64,000 nucleotides of DNA, from the NCBI GenBank assembly GCA_041398565.1, contig JAWKUN010000007.1, positions 70,089-134,088 on the forward strand, in the 5' to 3' direction. The number at the start of each line of letters is the position of its first letter. Within the stretch, counting starts at the first letter, position 1. The notes beneath the pieces were generated by a model. That model worked only from the letters and a program-made list of their open reading frames with translations, ran no database searches and had not been told where the DNA came from. Of the stretch, positions 1 through 9,600 are shown piece by piece. The position numbers and the translations under genes are program-made. The stretch comes from DATGPD01 sp041398565 (lineage in GTDB: Bacteria > Planctomycetota > UBA1135 > UBA2386).

Positions 1-326
1 CATCGACGACGGGCAACACACCGCCGTGGCGGGCGTGACCGCAGGCAGAAGCGCGAGAGCGATACGCCAGGCCGCGAGCGGATGCGACAGTGGATGGCCC
101 GCGTCAGGGTAGGCGACCGAGGCTACCGCAGGTTGGTGATCGGCCCTCGCCGCGCGAGAATCGAGTGGCGACGGCAAGCACTCGGCGCGAACACTCGGCG
201 CCACGCCGTGCCGGTGCCTGTGCGACACCGGGTCGGTCCTCTCATCGGGTTTCGCAAGGTGCCCTGCCCTCCGTGTCCCCCGCCGCGCGGCGCGGGAACA
301 ATGGTGCCCGTTCGCCCTCGGACCGC
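1..326. other. Window edge, no gene recognised
   Basis: The first 326 bases hold no reading frame I can support. A reading frame extends upstream from the cytochrome gene through this stretch, but its translation is Arg/Pro/Ala-rich with no recognisable domain, and the signal-peptide-like start at 327 fits better. The promoter of the cytochrome gene should lie here. I saw no convincing -35/-10 pair. Confidence 0.5.
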
Positions 327-1796
327 ATGCCACTCCTCGCCCTCCTCATTCTCGCCGCCCCGCAAGACCCGGTGGCAACCTTCACCGAGCACGTGGCCCC
401 CATCGTGTTCGCCAACTGCGTCAAGTGCCACCGCGAGGGCGAGGTCGCCCCGTTCCCGCTGACCTCGTACCACGACGTGCGCAAACGCGGCAAGATGATC
501 GCGCGCGTCACCGCGCGTCGTTATATGCCGCCGTGGCACCCGGTCGAGGGGCACGGCGACTTCGCGGGTGCGATGCGGCTGAGCGACGACGAGATCGAGA
601 CGATCGCGCGTTGGGTCGACCAGGGCATGCCCGAAGGCGATCCCCACCAGCTGCCGACGCTGCCTGCCTTCACCCCGGGTTGGCAGCTCGGTGAGCCGGA
701 CCTGGTGGTCAAGATGACCGAGGGCTTCCCGGTGCCGGCGGGTGGGGCCGACATCTACCGCAGCTTCGCCATCCCGTTGCAGTTCGATGGCGACCGTTGG
801 GTGACGGCGATCGAGGTGCGACCGAGCGCACGCAGCGTGCTGCACCACATCGTCTTCGCCCTAGACACCAGCGGCAGCGCCCGCCGCGCCGAGGGCGAGG
901 ACGGCAAGCCCGGCTTCGACGGCATGCGTCGCGTCGCCAGCGGCTTCGGCGGTTGGGCAGTCGGTGGGATGCCGCAGCACCTGCCCCAGGGCCTGGCGGT
1001 GCGGCTCCCGAAGGGCGCGGACCTCGTGCTCAACAGCCACTTCCATCCCTCGGGCAAGGCCGAGACCGAGCAGACCACGCTCGGGCTGTACTTCGCCAAG
1101 GAACCGCCGACGCGCTCGCTGGTCACGCTGCAGCTACCACCGCGCTTCGGCGTTGCCGCCGGCCTCGATGTACCCGCCGGCAAGCGCGACTTCGAGCTCG
1201 AGGACAGCTTCACCCTGCCCGTGGCGGCCGAGGCTGTCACCGTCGGCGGCCACGCCCACATGATCTGCGCCGAGATGCAGGTGTTCGTGACGCCGCCGGG
1301 CGAGGAGCGCCGCTCGATCTTCTGGATCGATGATTGGGACTTCGACTGGCAGAACCGCTACCAGTACCGAACGCCGGTGGCGCTGCCGAAGGGCACGCTG
1401 GTCGAGGTGCGGATCCGCTACGACAACTCCGCCGACAATCCTGACAACCCTTTCGACCCCCCGCGCCGCATCCGCTGGGGTCTGCAATCCACCGACGAGA
1501 TGGGCAGCGTCTCGCTGCTACTGGTTGCCAAGGACGAAGCCGAGGCGCCCGCGCTGAGGCGCGCCATCCAGGCACACGCGCGCGCGGCCCTGCGCGCAGG
1601 CGGCGCCAGCACAGTGCTCGCCGGAGTGCTCACACGCATCCGCATGGCCGACCGAGACGGTGACGGCATCGTCGCCATCGCTGACCTGCCGGCGCGGCTG
1701 CAGACAGTCGCGCGCAGAGCCGACACCAACGGCGACGGCAATCTCGACGACGCCGAGATCGAGGCCGCAACCGAAGCCTTCGAGCGCCGCCGATGA
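327..1796 (+). CDS. Cytochrome c / copper type II monooxygenase-like protein with C-terminal EF-hands
   Basis: Secreted redox protein of about 489 residues. A short hydrophobic N-terminus (MPLLALLILAAP) is followed by one c-type haem motif (CVKCH) near residue 32, in the form common in planctomycete cytochromes. The middle carries histidine clusters typical of the Cu type II ascorbate-dependent monooxygenase fold: LHHIVFA near 173, a SHFHPSG motif near 238 and HAHM near 310. The C-terminus has two calcium-loop motifs, DRDGDGIVAI and DTNGDGNLDD. The start at 327 is chosen because the export signal begins there; the longer upstream reading frame is low-complexity. The stop overlaps the next start as ATGA, so the two genes are probably translated together. 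Substrate is unknown: haem, copper and calcium sites are seen as motifs only. An oxidative periplasmic role is an inference from the family. Confidence 0.85.
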   Translation: MPLLALLILAAPQDPVATFTEHVAPIVFANCVKCHREGEVAPFPLTSYHDVRKRGKMIARVTARRYMPPWHPVEGHGDFAGAMRLSDDEIETIARWVDQGMPEGDPHQLPTLPAFTPGWQLGEPDLVVKMTEGFPVPAGGADIYRSFAIPLQFDGDRWVTAIEVRPSARSVLHHIVFALDTSGSARRAEGEDGKPGFDGMRRVASGFGGWAVGGMPQHLPQGLAVRLPKGADLVLNSHFHPSGKAETEQTTLGLYFAKEPPTRSLVTLQLPPRFGVAAGLDVPAGKRDFELEDSFTLPVAAEAVTVGGHAHMICAEMQVFVTPPGEERRSIFWIDDWDFDWQNRYQYRTPVALPKGTLVEVRIRYDNSADNPDNPFDPPRRIRWGLQSTDEMGSVSLLLVAKDEAEAPALRRAIQAHARAALRAGGASTVLAGVLTRIRMADRDGDGIVAIADLPARLQTVARRADTNGDGNLDDAEIEAATEAFERRR

Positions 1797-2329
1797 GACG
1801 AGCGCTCCTGGTCCTGCTGGCGGCGTGCGCCGCGGCGCCACCACCGGTCGCCCCCGCCAGAGGAGCGGCCGCGGCCACCGTGCTCTTCTTCGTCACCACC
1901 GACTGCCCGATCGCCAACGCCTACGCGCCGGAGATCGCGGCGATCGCCGCCGAGCACGCGGGCGACCCGCTGCGCTTTCGCCTGGTACACGTCGACCCCG
2001 ACCTCACACTCGACCAGGCGCGGCAGCACGCCGCCGAGTACGGCCTCGAGCGGCTCGAGTTGATCCTCGACGGCGACCACACCCTGGTAGCGGTCAGCGG
2101 CATTTCGGTGACGCCTGAGGTTGCCGTCTGGACCGGTGGCGAGCCGGGCAGCCCGACCGCGCGCCTCGCCTACCGCGGACGCATCGACGATTCGTTCCCC
2201 GACCTCGGCGACCGGCGCCCCGAGCCCGCGCACCGAGAGCTACGCGACGCTCTGGCCGCCATCCTCACCGGCGGACAGGTCGCGGTGGAACGCACCCAGG
2301 CCGTCGGCTGCGACATGCCATCACGGTGA
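1793..2329 (+). CDS. Thioredoxin-fold (redoxin-like) lipoprotein
   Basis: A 178-residue protein that overlaps the cytochrome gene by four bases (ATGA). It starts with a lipoprotein-type signal (LLVLLAACA). The core has a thioredoxin-like beginning, ATVLFFVTTDCPIANAY, in which a single Cys in TTDCPIAN replaces the usual CxxC, followed by the VTPEVAVW segment matching the cis-Pro region of the fold. A second Cys lies near the end (AVGCDMPS). This type of one-Cys redoxin next to a planctomycete-type cytochrome suggests a partner in periplasmic thiol or haem chemistry. The pairing is seen; the function is inferred. It could also be a plain AhpC/TSA-like peroxiredoxin relative. Confidence 0.75.
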   Translation: MRRALLVLLAACAAAPPPVAPARGAAAATVLFFVTTDCPIANAYAPEIAAIAAEHAGDPLRFRLVHVDPDLTLDQARQHAAEYGLERLELILDGDHTLVAVSGISVTPEVAVWTGGEPGSPTARLAYRGRIDDSFPDLGDRRPEPAHRELRDALAAILTGGQVAVERTQAVGCDMPSR

Positions 2330-2343
2330 TCCAACAACCTGGA

Positions 2344-2410
2344 GTCAGACACCAACAGGAGTACGTTGTTACGCCAGCGTCGCGACGTGCAAAGTTCGGT
2401 GTCTGACACC
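2344..2410. repeat. Inverted repeat ending in a perfect 13-base palindrome
   Basis: GTCAGACACC at 2344-2353 is the reverse complement of GGTGTCTGAC at 2398-2407. The second arm extends into GGTGTCTGACACC (2398-2410), a perfect palindrome of six paired bases around a central T. The element sits in the 82-base gap between two convergent genes. It could act as a two-way terminator or be a REP-like unit. No U-tract follows either arm. Confidence 0.5.
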
Positions 2411-2411
2411 A

Positions 2412-3122
2412 TCAGGGGGTCCAGAGGGTGAATTGGTAGGGGGGAAGGAGGGAGAGCAGCGACTGGACGATCCACTCCGGGGCCTCGAGGCCCATCGCCA
2501 GGGCGTCTTCTTGCGGCAGCTCGCGCACGATGTGCAGCCAGTGCTCGCCGGGGGTGTAGTGCGCGAACATCTCCTTGACGTCGCCTTCCTTGGTCGCTCC
2601 GGCCCACAGCACATTGCGCCAGTCGTGCAGGCGCAGGCCGAAGCCCTTGGGCAGCGCGTTGAGCATCGCGGTGAAGTCACGCAGCCCCTCGGGCGTTTGC
2701 ACCTTCTTGCGCAGGTTCTCACCGTCCCACCACGCCTGTGGGTGGACGCGCAGAGCCGCCTCCACAACCTGGTGATCGATGCTCACTTCGAGCACGGTCT
2801 GGATGTAGTGGGTCTCGGCGTCCTTGCCGAGCGCCTCCCCGAAGAAGCTCGCCAGCTTCTTGCGCTCCTTGTCGGAGCGGCAGAGGTAGGCGCGCTGGTC
2901 ACGCACGCGGTAGCTGTTGAAGGTGTAGGGGTGGTGCAGCCCTTCCTTGCCAGCGAGCTCCACGCCTTGCTCCTTGGCCAGCGCCTTGACGCGATCGGCG
3001 ATCTTCTTCAGCTTGCGCCGGATGGACAGGCGCAGCGCGTTGTACTCGTCGTCTCTCTGGCGATGCTTCTCGAAGGCGAGGAAGTCGCGCTGCAGGAATG
3101 GGTCCAGGGCGGTCGTCGGCAT
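2412..3122 (-). CDS. Conserved hypothetical protein, about 236 aa
   Basis: I do not recognise the family with certainty. The protein is soluble, with no signal or membrane segment. It is rich in charged residues at the N-terminus (FEKHRQRDDEYNALRLSIRRKLKKIADRVKAL, a likely helix pair) and in Trp/His later (HPQAWWDG, LHDWRNVLW, GEHWLHIV). The start MPTTALDPF at 3122 is preferred over one 16 codons upstream, which would overlap the divergent barrel gene. The two genes diverge from a 36-base gap and so share a promoter region. The end is convergent with the redoxin gene, separated by the inverted repeat at 2344-2410. Confidence 0.6.
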   Translation of the reverse strand: MPTTALDPFLQRDFLAFEKHRQRDDEYNALRLSIRRKLKKIADRVKALAKEQGVELAGKEGLHHPYTFNSYRVRDQRAYLCRSDKERKKLASFFGEALGKDAETHYIQTVLEVSIDHQVVEAALRVHPQAWWDGENLRKKVQTPEGLRDFTAMLNALPKGFGLRLHDWRNVLWAGATKEGDVKEMFAHYTPGEHWLHIVRELPQEDALAMGLEAPEWIVQSLLSLLPPYQFTLWTP

Positions 3123-3158
3123 GGTCGCGAACGCCGCCCACGCTATCATCCGGCAGCC

Positions 3159-3968
3159 ATGCGGCCACACCTATGCCTGCTCGTTCTGGCACCGATCGGC
3201 GCAGGCTGCAGCTCCTGGCCGGGCTTCGACCGCCCGCACGCCGAGGCCGGCGCCTACCTGGCGCTGTACACCCTGCACGGCCGCGCCAGCATGCAGTCGC
3301 CCGGCGCGCAGGGCCCCACCGACAACGCCGCCATGCGCCTGTCGGAGTTCGGCGTCGGCGATCGCGACGACGACGTCGGCGGCTACCTGACCCTCGGCGA
3401 CGGCTTCTCCGGGGCCGAGCTGAACTACTTCAAGCTGACGATGGCGGACACCGAGCCAGGCGCGCTGAGCGCGGGTTTCGGAGTCCTGCAGGCGAACGAG
3501 TTGGTGACGTCCGACGTCGAGATGGACGAATGGCGCCTGCGCTACGTCGCCAAGCTGCTCGAGCACGCCTTCGACAATCGCGTCCGCGTCGAGTTCGGTG
3601 GCGGCGTGGCGATCGCCCATCGGCGGCTGGACTTCTCCGTCAAGCGAGACACCGGGGACGGCCAGAGCTTCACGGCCGAGGACAACGGCGTGCCGTACGT
3701 GTTCGGCCGCCTGCGCGGAAGCTACGGTGCGGCGAGCTTGAACCTCGACTGGGCCTACGTCGATGGGATCGGCTTCGGTCGCGACTTCGACGGCCGCATG
3801 CAAGACGTGGAAGTCACCGGGCGCTACGGCTTCGGTGCTCAAGATGCGACGATCTTCGCCGGCTACCGCTACACGGAGCTGCCCGCCCAGGGCCGAGAAG
3901 GCGGTCTGGCGTACCGGGCCGACCTACGCCTCGAGGGATTCCAGGTCGGCATGCAGGTGCGATTCTGA
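3159..3968 (+). CDS. Outer-membrane beta-barrel lipoprotein (hypothetical)
   Basis: A 269-residue protein starting MRPHLCLLVLAPIGAGCSSW, a clear lipoprotein signal with a lipobox ending at Cys17. The rest alternates polar and hydrophobic residues in short strands and ends in an aromatic residue (VGMQVRF), the usual C-terminal signature of outer-membrane barrels. Strands such as LNLDWAYVDGIGFGRDF and ATIFAGYRYTEL fit a small barrel of roughly 10-12 strands. No enzymatic motif is visible. The start is set by the signal peptide; a longer open frame upstream runs through the opposite-strand gene and is not coding. Confidence 0.7.
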   Translation: MRPHLCLLVLAPIGAGCSSWPGFDRPHAEAGAYLALYTLHGRASMQSPGAQGPTDNAAMRLSEFGVGDRDDDVGGYLTLGDGFSGAELNYFKLTMADTEPGALSAGFGVLQANELVTSDVEMDEWRLRYVAKLLEHAFDNRVRVEFGGGVAIAHRRLDFSVKRDTGDGQSFTAEDNGVPYVFGRLRGSYGAASLNLDWAYVDGIGFGRDFDGRMQDVEVTGRYGFGAQDATIFAGYRYTELPAQGREGGLAYRADLRLEGFQVGMQVRF

Positions 3969-4225
3969 AGCGGCTTTCTGCGGCGCCGCGCCACGAAGGC
4001 GCGCAGACCTTACGCTCGTATGGCGACTCTGGAAGTTCGCATCAGGGATCGACGCCGTGCGACGAAAACCCACGTTGCCAGGCGGCACTCGGTCTGAGAA
4101 CCTGAGGGACGTCTGGAACCGTCCGCGCACCGGAGTGACCTCGCCTCGCTGCCCGGCGGAGCTGTTTCTCGCAACCGGCGATGACAAGGCCGACACGGCC
4201 AAGGACGCGCGCTGCCGACTGTTTC

Positions 4226-4645
4226 ATGGCGACCACCTCATCCGCACTCGTGATCGTCGTCGACGACGAACTGACCGTTCGTTCGACGGCGCGTGCGATC
4301 CTGACGCGTGCCGGGCACGAGGTCCATTCCGCCGACAACGGCCGCGCCGCCCTGGCGCTTCTCACCGGTCTCGGGCGCGCCGCCGACGTCGTCGTGCTCG
4401 ATTGGACGCTGCCCGATCTGCCGGGCGCGATCCTCCTCAGCGAGATCCGTCGTCTCTCGCCCCGATGTCGTGTCATCGTCTCGACGGGGTTCGGCCGCGA
4501 AGACCTCATGCTGCCGCCGAGCGAAGTCGACGCGGTGCAGTTCCTCGAGAAGCCCTACACGGCAGCGGCACTCGTCGCTGCCGTCGCCGCAACCCTCGGC
4601 GCCGAGTGCTCGCAGGATCCGACGGCGGGCGAATCCGGCGACTGA
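4226..4645 (+). CDS. Stand-alone response regulator receiver protein
   Basis: A single receiver domain of about 139 residues with no output domain. All the key residues are visible: the acidic pair in LVIVVDDE, the phospho-acceptor Asp in VVVLDWTLPD, the Thr in VSTGF and the Lys in LEKPY. The start MATTSSALVIVV at 4226 puts the first strand at the usual place; an ATG 15 codons upstream (4181) is possible. No histidine kinase lies next to it; the hybrid kinase at 6.6-10.4 kb carries its own receiver. A role as a phospho-relay shuttle is inferred. Confidence 0.85.
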   Translation: MATTSSALVIVVDDELTVRSTARAILTRAGHEVHSADNGRAALALLTGLGRAADVVVLDWTLPDLPGAILLSEIRRLSPRCRVIVSTGFGREDLMLPPSEVDAVQFLEKPYTAAALVAAVAATLGAECSQDPTAGESGD

Positions 4646-4691
4646 CCGCGGGAGACACTGACCGGCAACCTCGTCGTGCAAACCGCGGCGC

Positions 4692-5849
4692 TCACACGCC
4701 GCCGGTGACGAATCGCCGCAACTCCTCGATGCGGGCGTTGGCGTCCTGACGCCCCTGCTCGATCAGCTCGGCGAGATAGCGCGGCTGGAACATCAGCAGG
4801 CTCAGCAGCTCGTTGTGCCGAGTCTCGCGCGTACCGAGCCCACGCGTCATGAAGCGCAGCGTCCACGGCAGCTCGACCTCGTGCGCGTTGGCCATGCGCG
4901 ACAGGTCGACCGACGGCCGCAGCACCATGAGTTCGACATGCCGCAGGCCGGCTCGCTTCTCGTCCGGCAGTGCCGCAACCAGCTGGTTGATTCGCTGCAG
5001 GCGCAGGGCGTCTGCATCGAACTGGTCGAGGAAGACGGCGCTGAGCAGCAAGCTTGCCACGCGCGCTGGCGGCGGGTAACCCTCGTCGTCACGACTTGCG
5101 CCCGTGGGCAGTGGGCTGCGCGTCGAGATGGCCAGAATGCGATCCGCACCGAGATGCACCGCCGGAGAGAGTGGCGCAGTCAGCAGAACGCCGCCGTCCC
5201 CGCACCACTCGCCCTGTACTCGGATCGCCGGGAACAGCAGCGGCAGCGCGGCCGACGCCATCACGTGGTCGACGGTCAACCCTGCGCGCCGCCCCATGCG
5301 GTCGGCCCGATCCCACGCCACGTCGTCTCGGGACTCGACCCACGTGGTCGACTTGGTGGTCGTGTAGCTCGACGCGGTCACGGCGACCGAATCGATGTCG
5401 CCGTGCGCGATGCTCTCGGCGATCCCCACCAGCCGCCCGTTGTCGTCGGCGAAGTGGTCGACGAGGAACCGGCGCAGCGGTGCCGTCTCGAGCAGGCTGC
5501 GCGGGCGCGGGCCGGGAAAGCCGCCGCTCCCCAGGCGCACGACCCAACGGAAGGCTCGCCAGACCACACGGCTCGCATCCACCTGGAAGATGTGATCGGG
5601 CGTCAATTCCATCCACGCATCGCGCAGGCGCGAGGCCCGCTCGCCGAAGGTCCCGCGACTCGAGCCCAGCGCGATCGCGTTGATCGCTCCCGCCGACACG
5701 CCGCTGAGGACGGAGATCCGCAGGTCCGGGACGGCCTCCGCGAGCGCCAGCAGCGCACCGACCTGGTACGCAGCCAAGGCGCCTCCTCCGCCCATGGTCA
5801 GCGCCAAGCGCGGAGGTCGACTCGCGGCATCGTTCATCGTCACGATCAT
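4692..5849 (-). CDS. Patatin-like phospholipase
   Basis: A 385-residue cytoplasmic or peripheral lipid acyl hydrolase. The oxyanion loop MGGGGALAAYQVG is followed by the nucleophile elbow GVSAG (Ser at about residue 52), and the catalytic Asp lies in CGDGG, so both members of the Ser-Asp dyad are present. No signal peptide is seen. An alternative start five codons in (5837, MNDAASRPPRLAL) is equally good. The gene ends convergent with the response regulator, with a 46-base gap. The substrate is likely phospholipid by family; this is not shown by the sequence. Confidence 0.88.
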   Translation of the reverse strand: MIVTMNDAASRPPRLALTMGGGGALAAYQVGALLALAEAVPDLRISVLSGVSAGAINAIALGSSRGTFGERASRLRDAWMELTPDHIFQVDASRVVWRAFRWVVRLGSGGFPGPRPRSLLETAPLRRFLVDHFADDNGRLVGIAESIAHGDIDSVAVTASSYTTTKSTTWVESRDDVAWDRADRMGRRAGLTVDHVMASAALPLLFPAIRVQGEWCGDGGVLLTAPLSPAVHLGADRILAISTRSPLPTGASRDDEGYPPPARVASLLLSAVFLDQFDADALRLQRINQLVAALPDEKRAGLRHVELMVLRPSVDLSRMANAHEVELPWTLRFMTRGLGTRETRHNELLSLLMFQPRYLAELIEQGRQDANARIEELRRFVTGGV

Positions 5850-5921
5850 GCATGCGTCCGCAGCCCAAGGCGAGGCAAGACCACGCCCGGCGGTTCCGCG
5901 GCGCGGCGCCGCCGCTCATGG

Positions 5922-6545
5922 CTACGGGGGAGACTCGGGGATGCCGAGCGGCGCCACCACGAGATCGCCGACGTAGGCCCGTGCCGCGGCGACGAGCATG
6001 CCGACCTTGGCGGCAGCGAAGGTCACCGTGCGATGGCAGCGCGCGGCGACGCCGAGCACCTGCCCGCTGTCGCCGTGCAGGCCGCTCGGGATGTCCACAC
6101 CCAGCCGCGGGCCGGGAGCACGATTGAACGCCTCCACCCAGCGGCGTGCCTCGCCCTCGAGTGGACGTTGGAGCCCGGTTCCGAACAACGCATCGATCCA
6201 AACAGCGCCGGCACTGTCGCCCGGATCGGGCAGTGCTCCGATCGTGACCTCATGGCGCGCAGCGCGCAGGATCTCGAGTTGCAGGCCGGCGTCGGGTGAG
6301 CGAGCGGAGTCGGGCTCCTGCAGCAAGAACACGCGCGCCCGTCGTCCCAGATGGCGGGCGGCGGCCAGACCATCGCCGCCGTTGTTGCCCGGCCCGCACA
6401 GCACGATCCAAGCATCTCCCAGGCACCTCGCCTCGTCGGCCACGGCGTGTGCAGCGTTCTCCATCAGCAGGATGGACGGCATCTTGAAGCGCTGCACGGC
6501 TTCGATGTCGAGCTGTCTCGCTGCCGCGACGGTGAGCGGTCGCAT
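5922..6545 (-). CDS. nnrE: NAD(P)H-hydrate epimerase (YjeF N-terminal domain)
   Basis: A single-domain epimerase of about 207 residues that repairs hydrated NAD(P)H by interconverting its R and S epimers. Visible family motifs are the start MRPLTVAAARQLDIEA, MENAAHAVADEA, the glycine-rich CGPGNNGGDGLAAARHL, DALFGTG, and VDIPSGLHGDSG. The C-terminal dehydratase domain found in bifunctional enzymes is absent and not next door. The start at 6545 matches the family; the frame continues further upstream into the end of the hybrid kinase gene but without similarity. It lies 55 bases after that kinase on the same strand, so co-transcription is possible. Confidence 0.88.
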   Translation of the reverse strand: MRPLTVAAARQLDIEAVQRFKMPSILLMENAAHAVADEARCLGDAWIVLCGPGNNGGDGLAAARHLGRRARVFLLQEPDSARSPDAGLQLEILRAARHEVTIGALPDPGDSAGAVWIDALFGTGLQRPLEGEARRWVEAFNRAPGPRLGVDIPSGLHGDSGQVLGVAARCHRTVTFAAAKVGMLVAAARAYVGDLVVAPLGIPESPP

Positions 6546-6600
6546 CACCACAGTGTTGGCACCGGGGCCGTCCCCGGCAAGGTCGAGCACGCCGTACGCT

Positions 6601-9600
6601 TCAGGCGCCAGCGGCGCGGCCGCCGAGGAGACTGCGGTCGATGGCTGCGCGCAAGGCATCGATCGTCGGTGGCTTCGACAGCACCGGCCCCAGTAGTTCC
6701 TGGTGCGTCTCGAGCAGCTCCCAGCAACCGCTCATGAACACCAGCGACACCGTCGGCGCCGCAGCGCGCAGGGCGCACGCGAGTTCGATCCCGTGCAACC
6801 CGGGCATCATGAGGTCCGACAGGACGAGGCCGTACCGGTCGGCGCGCCCCTCGAGGGCCGCCAGCGCCGCCTCGCCGGACGGCACGGCCTCGACCTCGTG
6901 GCCGAGCTCTTCCAACAGCAGTTGGACGACGTGGCGCACGGCGGGATCGTCCTCCACGAGCAGGATCGGGCCGCCGCCGACGCGGGGCGCCGATCGCGAC
7001 CGATCGGCATCGACCACCGGGTCGCTCGCCGGGACGACGATGGCAACCGTCGTCCCGACACCGACAGCGCTGTCGATGCTCAGGTTGCCGCCCAGCTGCC
7101 GGACGATGCCGGCGACGGCAGAGAGCCCGAGTCCACCGGTGCGCGCCTCCGGCTTGGTGGTGAAGAACGGCTCGAGGGCGCGGGCACGCACCTCCGGTGG
7201 CATGCCGACACCATCGTCCGCCACCGCCACGCGTACACAACTGCGGCCGCCCTGCTCCTCCACGACCTGCACGGCGACGTGCAGGCGACCGCCGGCCGGC
7301 ATGGCGTCGCGCGCGTTGTCGGCGAGATTGCGCAAGACCTGTTCGATCTGCACCACCGCGGCCAAGACGCGCGCTGGCTGGGTGGCGAGTTCGATGTCCA
7401 GCCGGATCCCGTCGCCGAGAACACGACGCAGAGTGGAGGCGAACCGAGGCACCACGTCGTTCAGGTCGAGCAAGGTCTTGGCCACGACCTGTCGTGCCGA
7501 CAGTGTCAGGAGCTGGTGGGCCAGGGCGCTGCCTCGACGCCCGGCCTCGAGGATCTCGTCGAGAAGGCCGGCGGCAGCATGGTCGTCGCCCAGATCCCCG
7601 CGCAGGAGGGTCGCCGAACCGAGCACCACGGTGAGGAGATCGTTGAAGTCGTGGGCGATGCCACCCGCCAGCGCACCGACACCGACGACGCGCTGCAGGT
7701 GTTGCATGCGACTCTCGAGCTGCGCCCTCTCGACCTCGTCCTGCCGCTGGCGCTGCAGGCTCTCGACGAGTTCGTCGGTCCGCTGGCGGACCCGTTGCTC
7801 GAGTTCGTCGCGGACCGCACGCAACTTCCCCGTGGTGGCCCGATGGCGCTCGATCTCGGCGGTCAACTGGCCGGTGCGCGACTCGACCTCGAGCGCCAGA
7901 CGCCGCGAACGCCGCGCACCCCGGCGAACGCCGAACAGCATGAGTCCCGCGCAGAGCGCCGCGAACGCCGAGATCGCCGTGACACGGAACCAAGTGCGCT
8001 CGGTCAGGATCTGAGGCACGACGACGCGCAGGAACGCTGGTCGACTCCACACCCCCCGCCAGTCGGCCGAACGGGCCTCGAACGAGTGCTCCCCCGGCGG
8101 CAAGCTCTGCAGATGCACCTCGCGGCCGGTGGCGAGCGTCTGCCAGGTCGCGTCCGCTTCCAGCAACCGCCACTGGAAGCGCGGCTGCACGGCCGGGTCG
8201 AAGCCGGTTCCTCCCAGCCGAACGGTGATGTCGCGCGCGCCGGGGCTGAGGACGAGGTCGGCGTTGGGCTCGACCACGTCGTCGCCGACCACCACTCCGC
8301 GAATCCCGCAGTAGGGCAGCGCCGTCGACTCCGACCTCAGCTCCGATGGGCGAACGCCGGCGACGCCGTCGATGGTCAGGAACCACAAGGTGCCGTCTCT
8401 GTCCCGGCACGCCGACGGCTGGTTGCCACCCGCTCCCTCGTCGGCGACCCGAGGCGAGCCCACCAGCCGCTGGCAGGCGACACGGCTGCCGCCGCCTCGC
8501 GCCACCGTGTCCAGCTCCACCAGGTTGCAGCGGAACAGGCCCAGATTGCTGCTGAGGAAGAGATCGTCGCCGTCGCGTAGGGCGGTGCAGAGCGCGTCGT
8601 CCAGCAACCCCTGGGCGCTGCCGACCCGATCGACGGAGCCGTGCGAGAGGCGCAACAGCCCGCAGCCGTAGGTCACCACCCACACGCCGTCGTCGGCGGC
8701 AGGGACCAGCGCGCGAATCTCGCAGGGCGGCAGGCTCTCGTTGGCCCGGTAGGCCTCCACGACCTGTCCTGTCCGATCCAGCAGCCACACGCCGCTCGGC
8801 CCACCCACCCACGTCGAGTCGTCACCGCCGTGCGCCATGGCGAGGACAGGCGATCGTTCCACGGCGCCGCCGGCCACCTCGACGAAGCGCTCGCCGCGGC
8901 GCGCGAACAGCCCGTGGTCGGTGCCGACCCAGAGTTCGTCGGCGCGCGTGCGCAGGAGAGCCCGCTTGGGAACGGGCGGCAGACCGTGCTCCTCGCCGAA
9001 CACCTCGATCCCACCGCCGCTGCGATGGTAGACGCCCGTGGAGTCGGCGAACCACAGGCCATCGTCGACGGGCAACAACGCGCGCACGTCGTCGCAGACG
9101 ATGCCAGGCGTCTCCACCGTCGACATCTGGCCGTCCCGCACCTGCGCCAGACCCCGCCCCCCCAGCCAGAGGCCACCGCAACCATCGCTGGCGATCACGT
9201 AGGCTTCCGAGAGCTCCGGACGCGCTCGGATACGGAAGCCGTGGGTATGCGCGGTTCGTGCGCGCTGCAGGCCGTGCATCGACCAGCCGATCCAGACCGA
9301 GCCGTCGCGATCCTCGAGGATCGCCTGCACCGCCGCGTCCGGATCGCCGGCAGGCCTCAGGCCCGACATGTCCAGGGTGGCGACCACCCGGCCGGCGTCG
9401 AGGCGGACAGCGCCGCAGTTGGTCCCGAACCAGACACCGCCGGCGCGATCCGCGCGCACGGTGTCGATGCGCAACTCGTCGGCGCCGACCACCTCCAGCC
9501 GGCGCCAGGCCCCCGCCTCGCACATCCGAACGTCGCGCTGCCTGGCACACCACAAGCGGCCGAGACTGTCCTCGGTCACGGTCGAGACTGCCGCGTCCAG

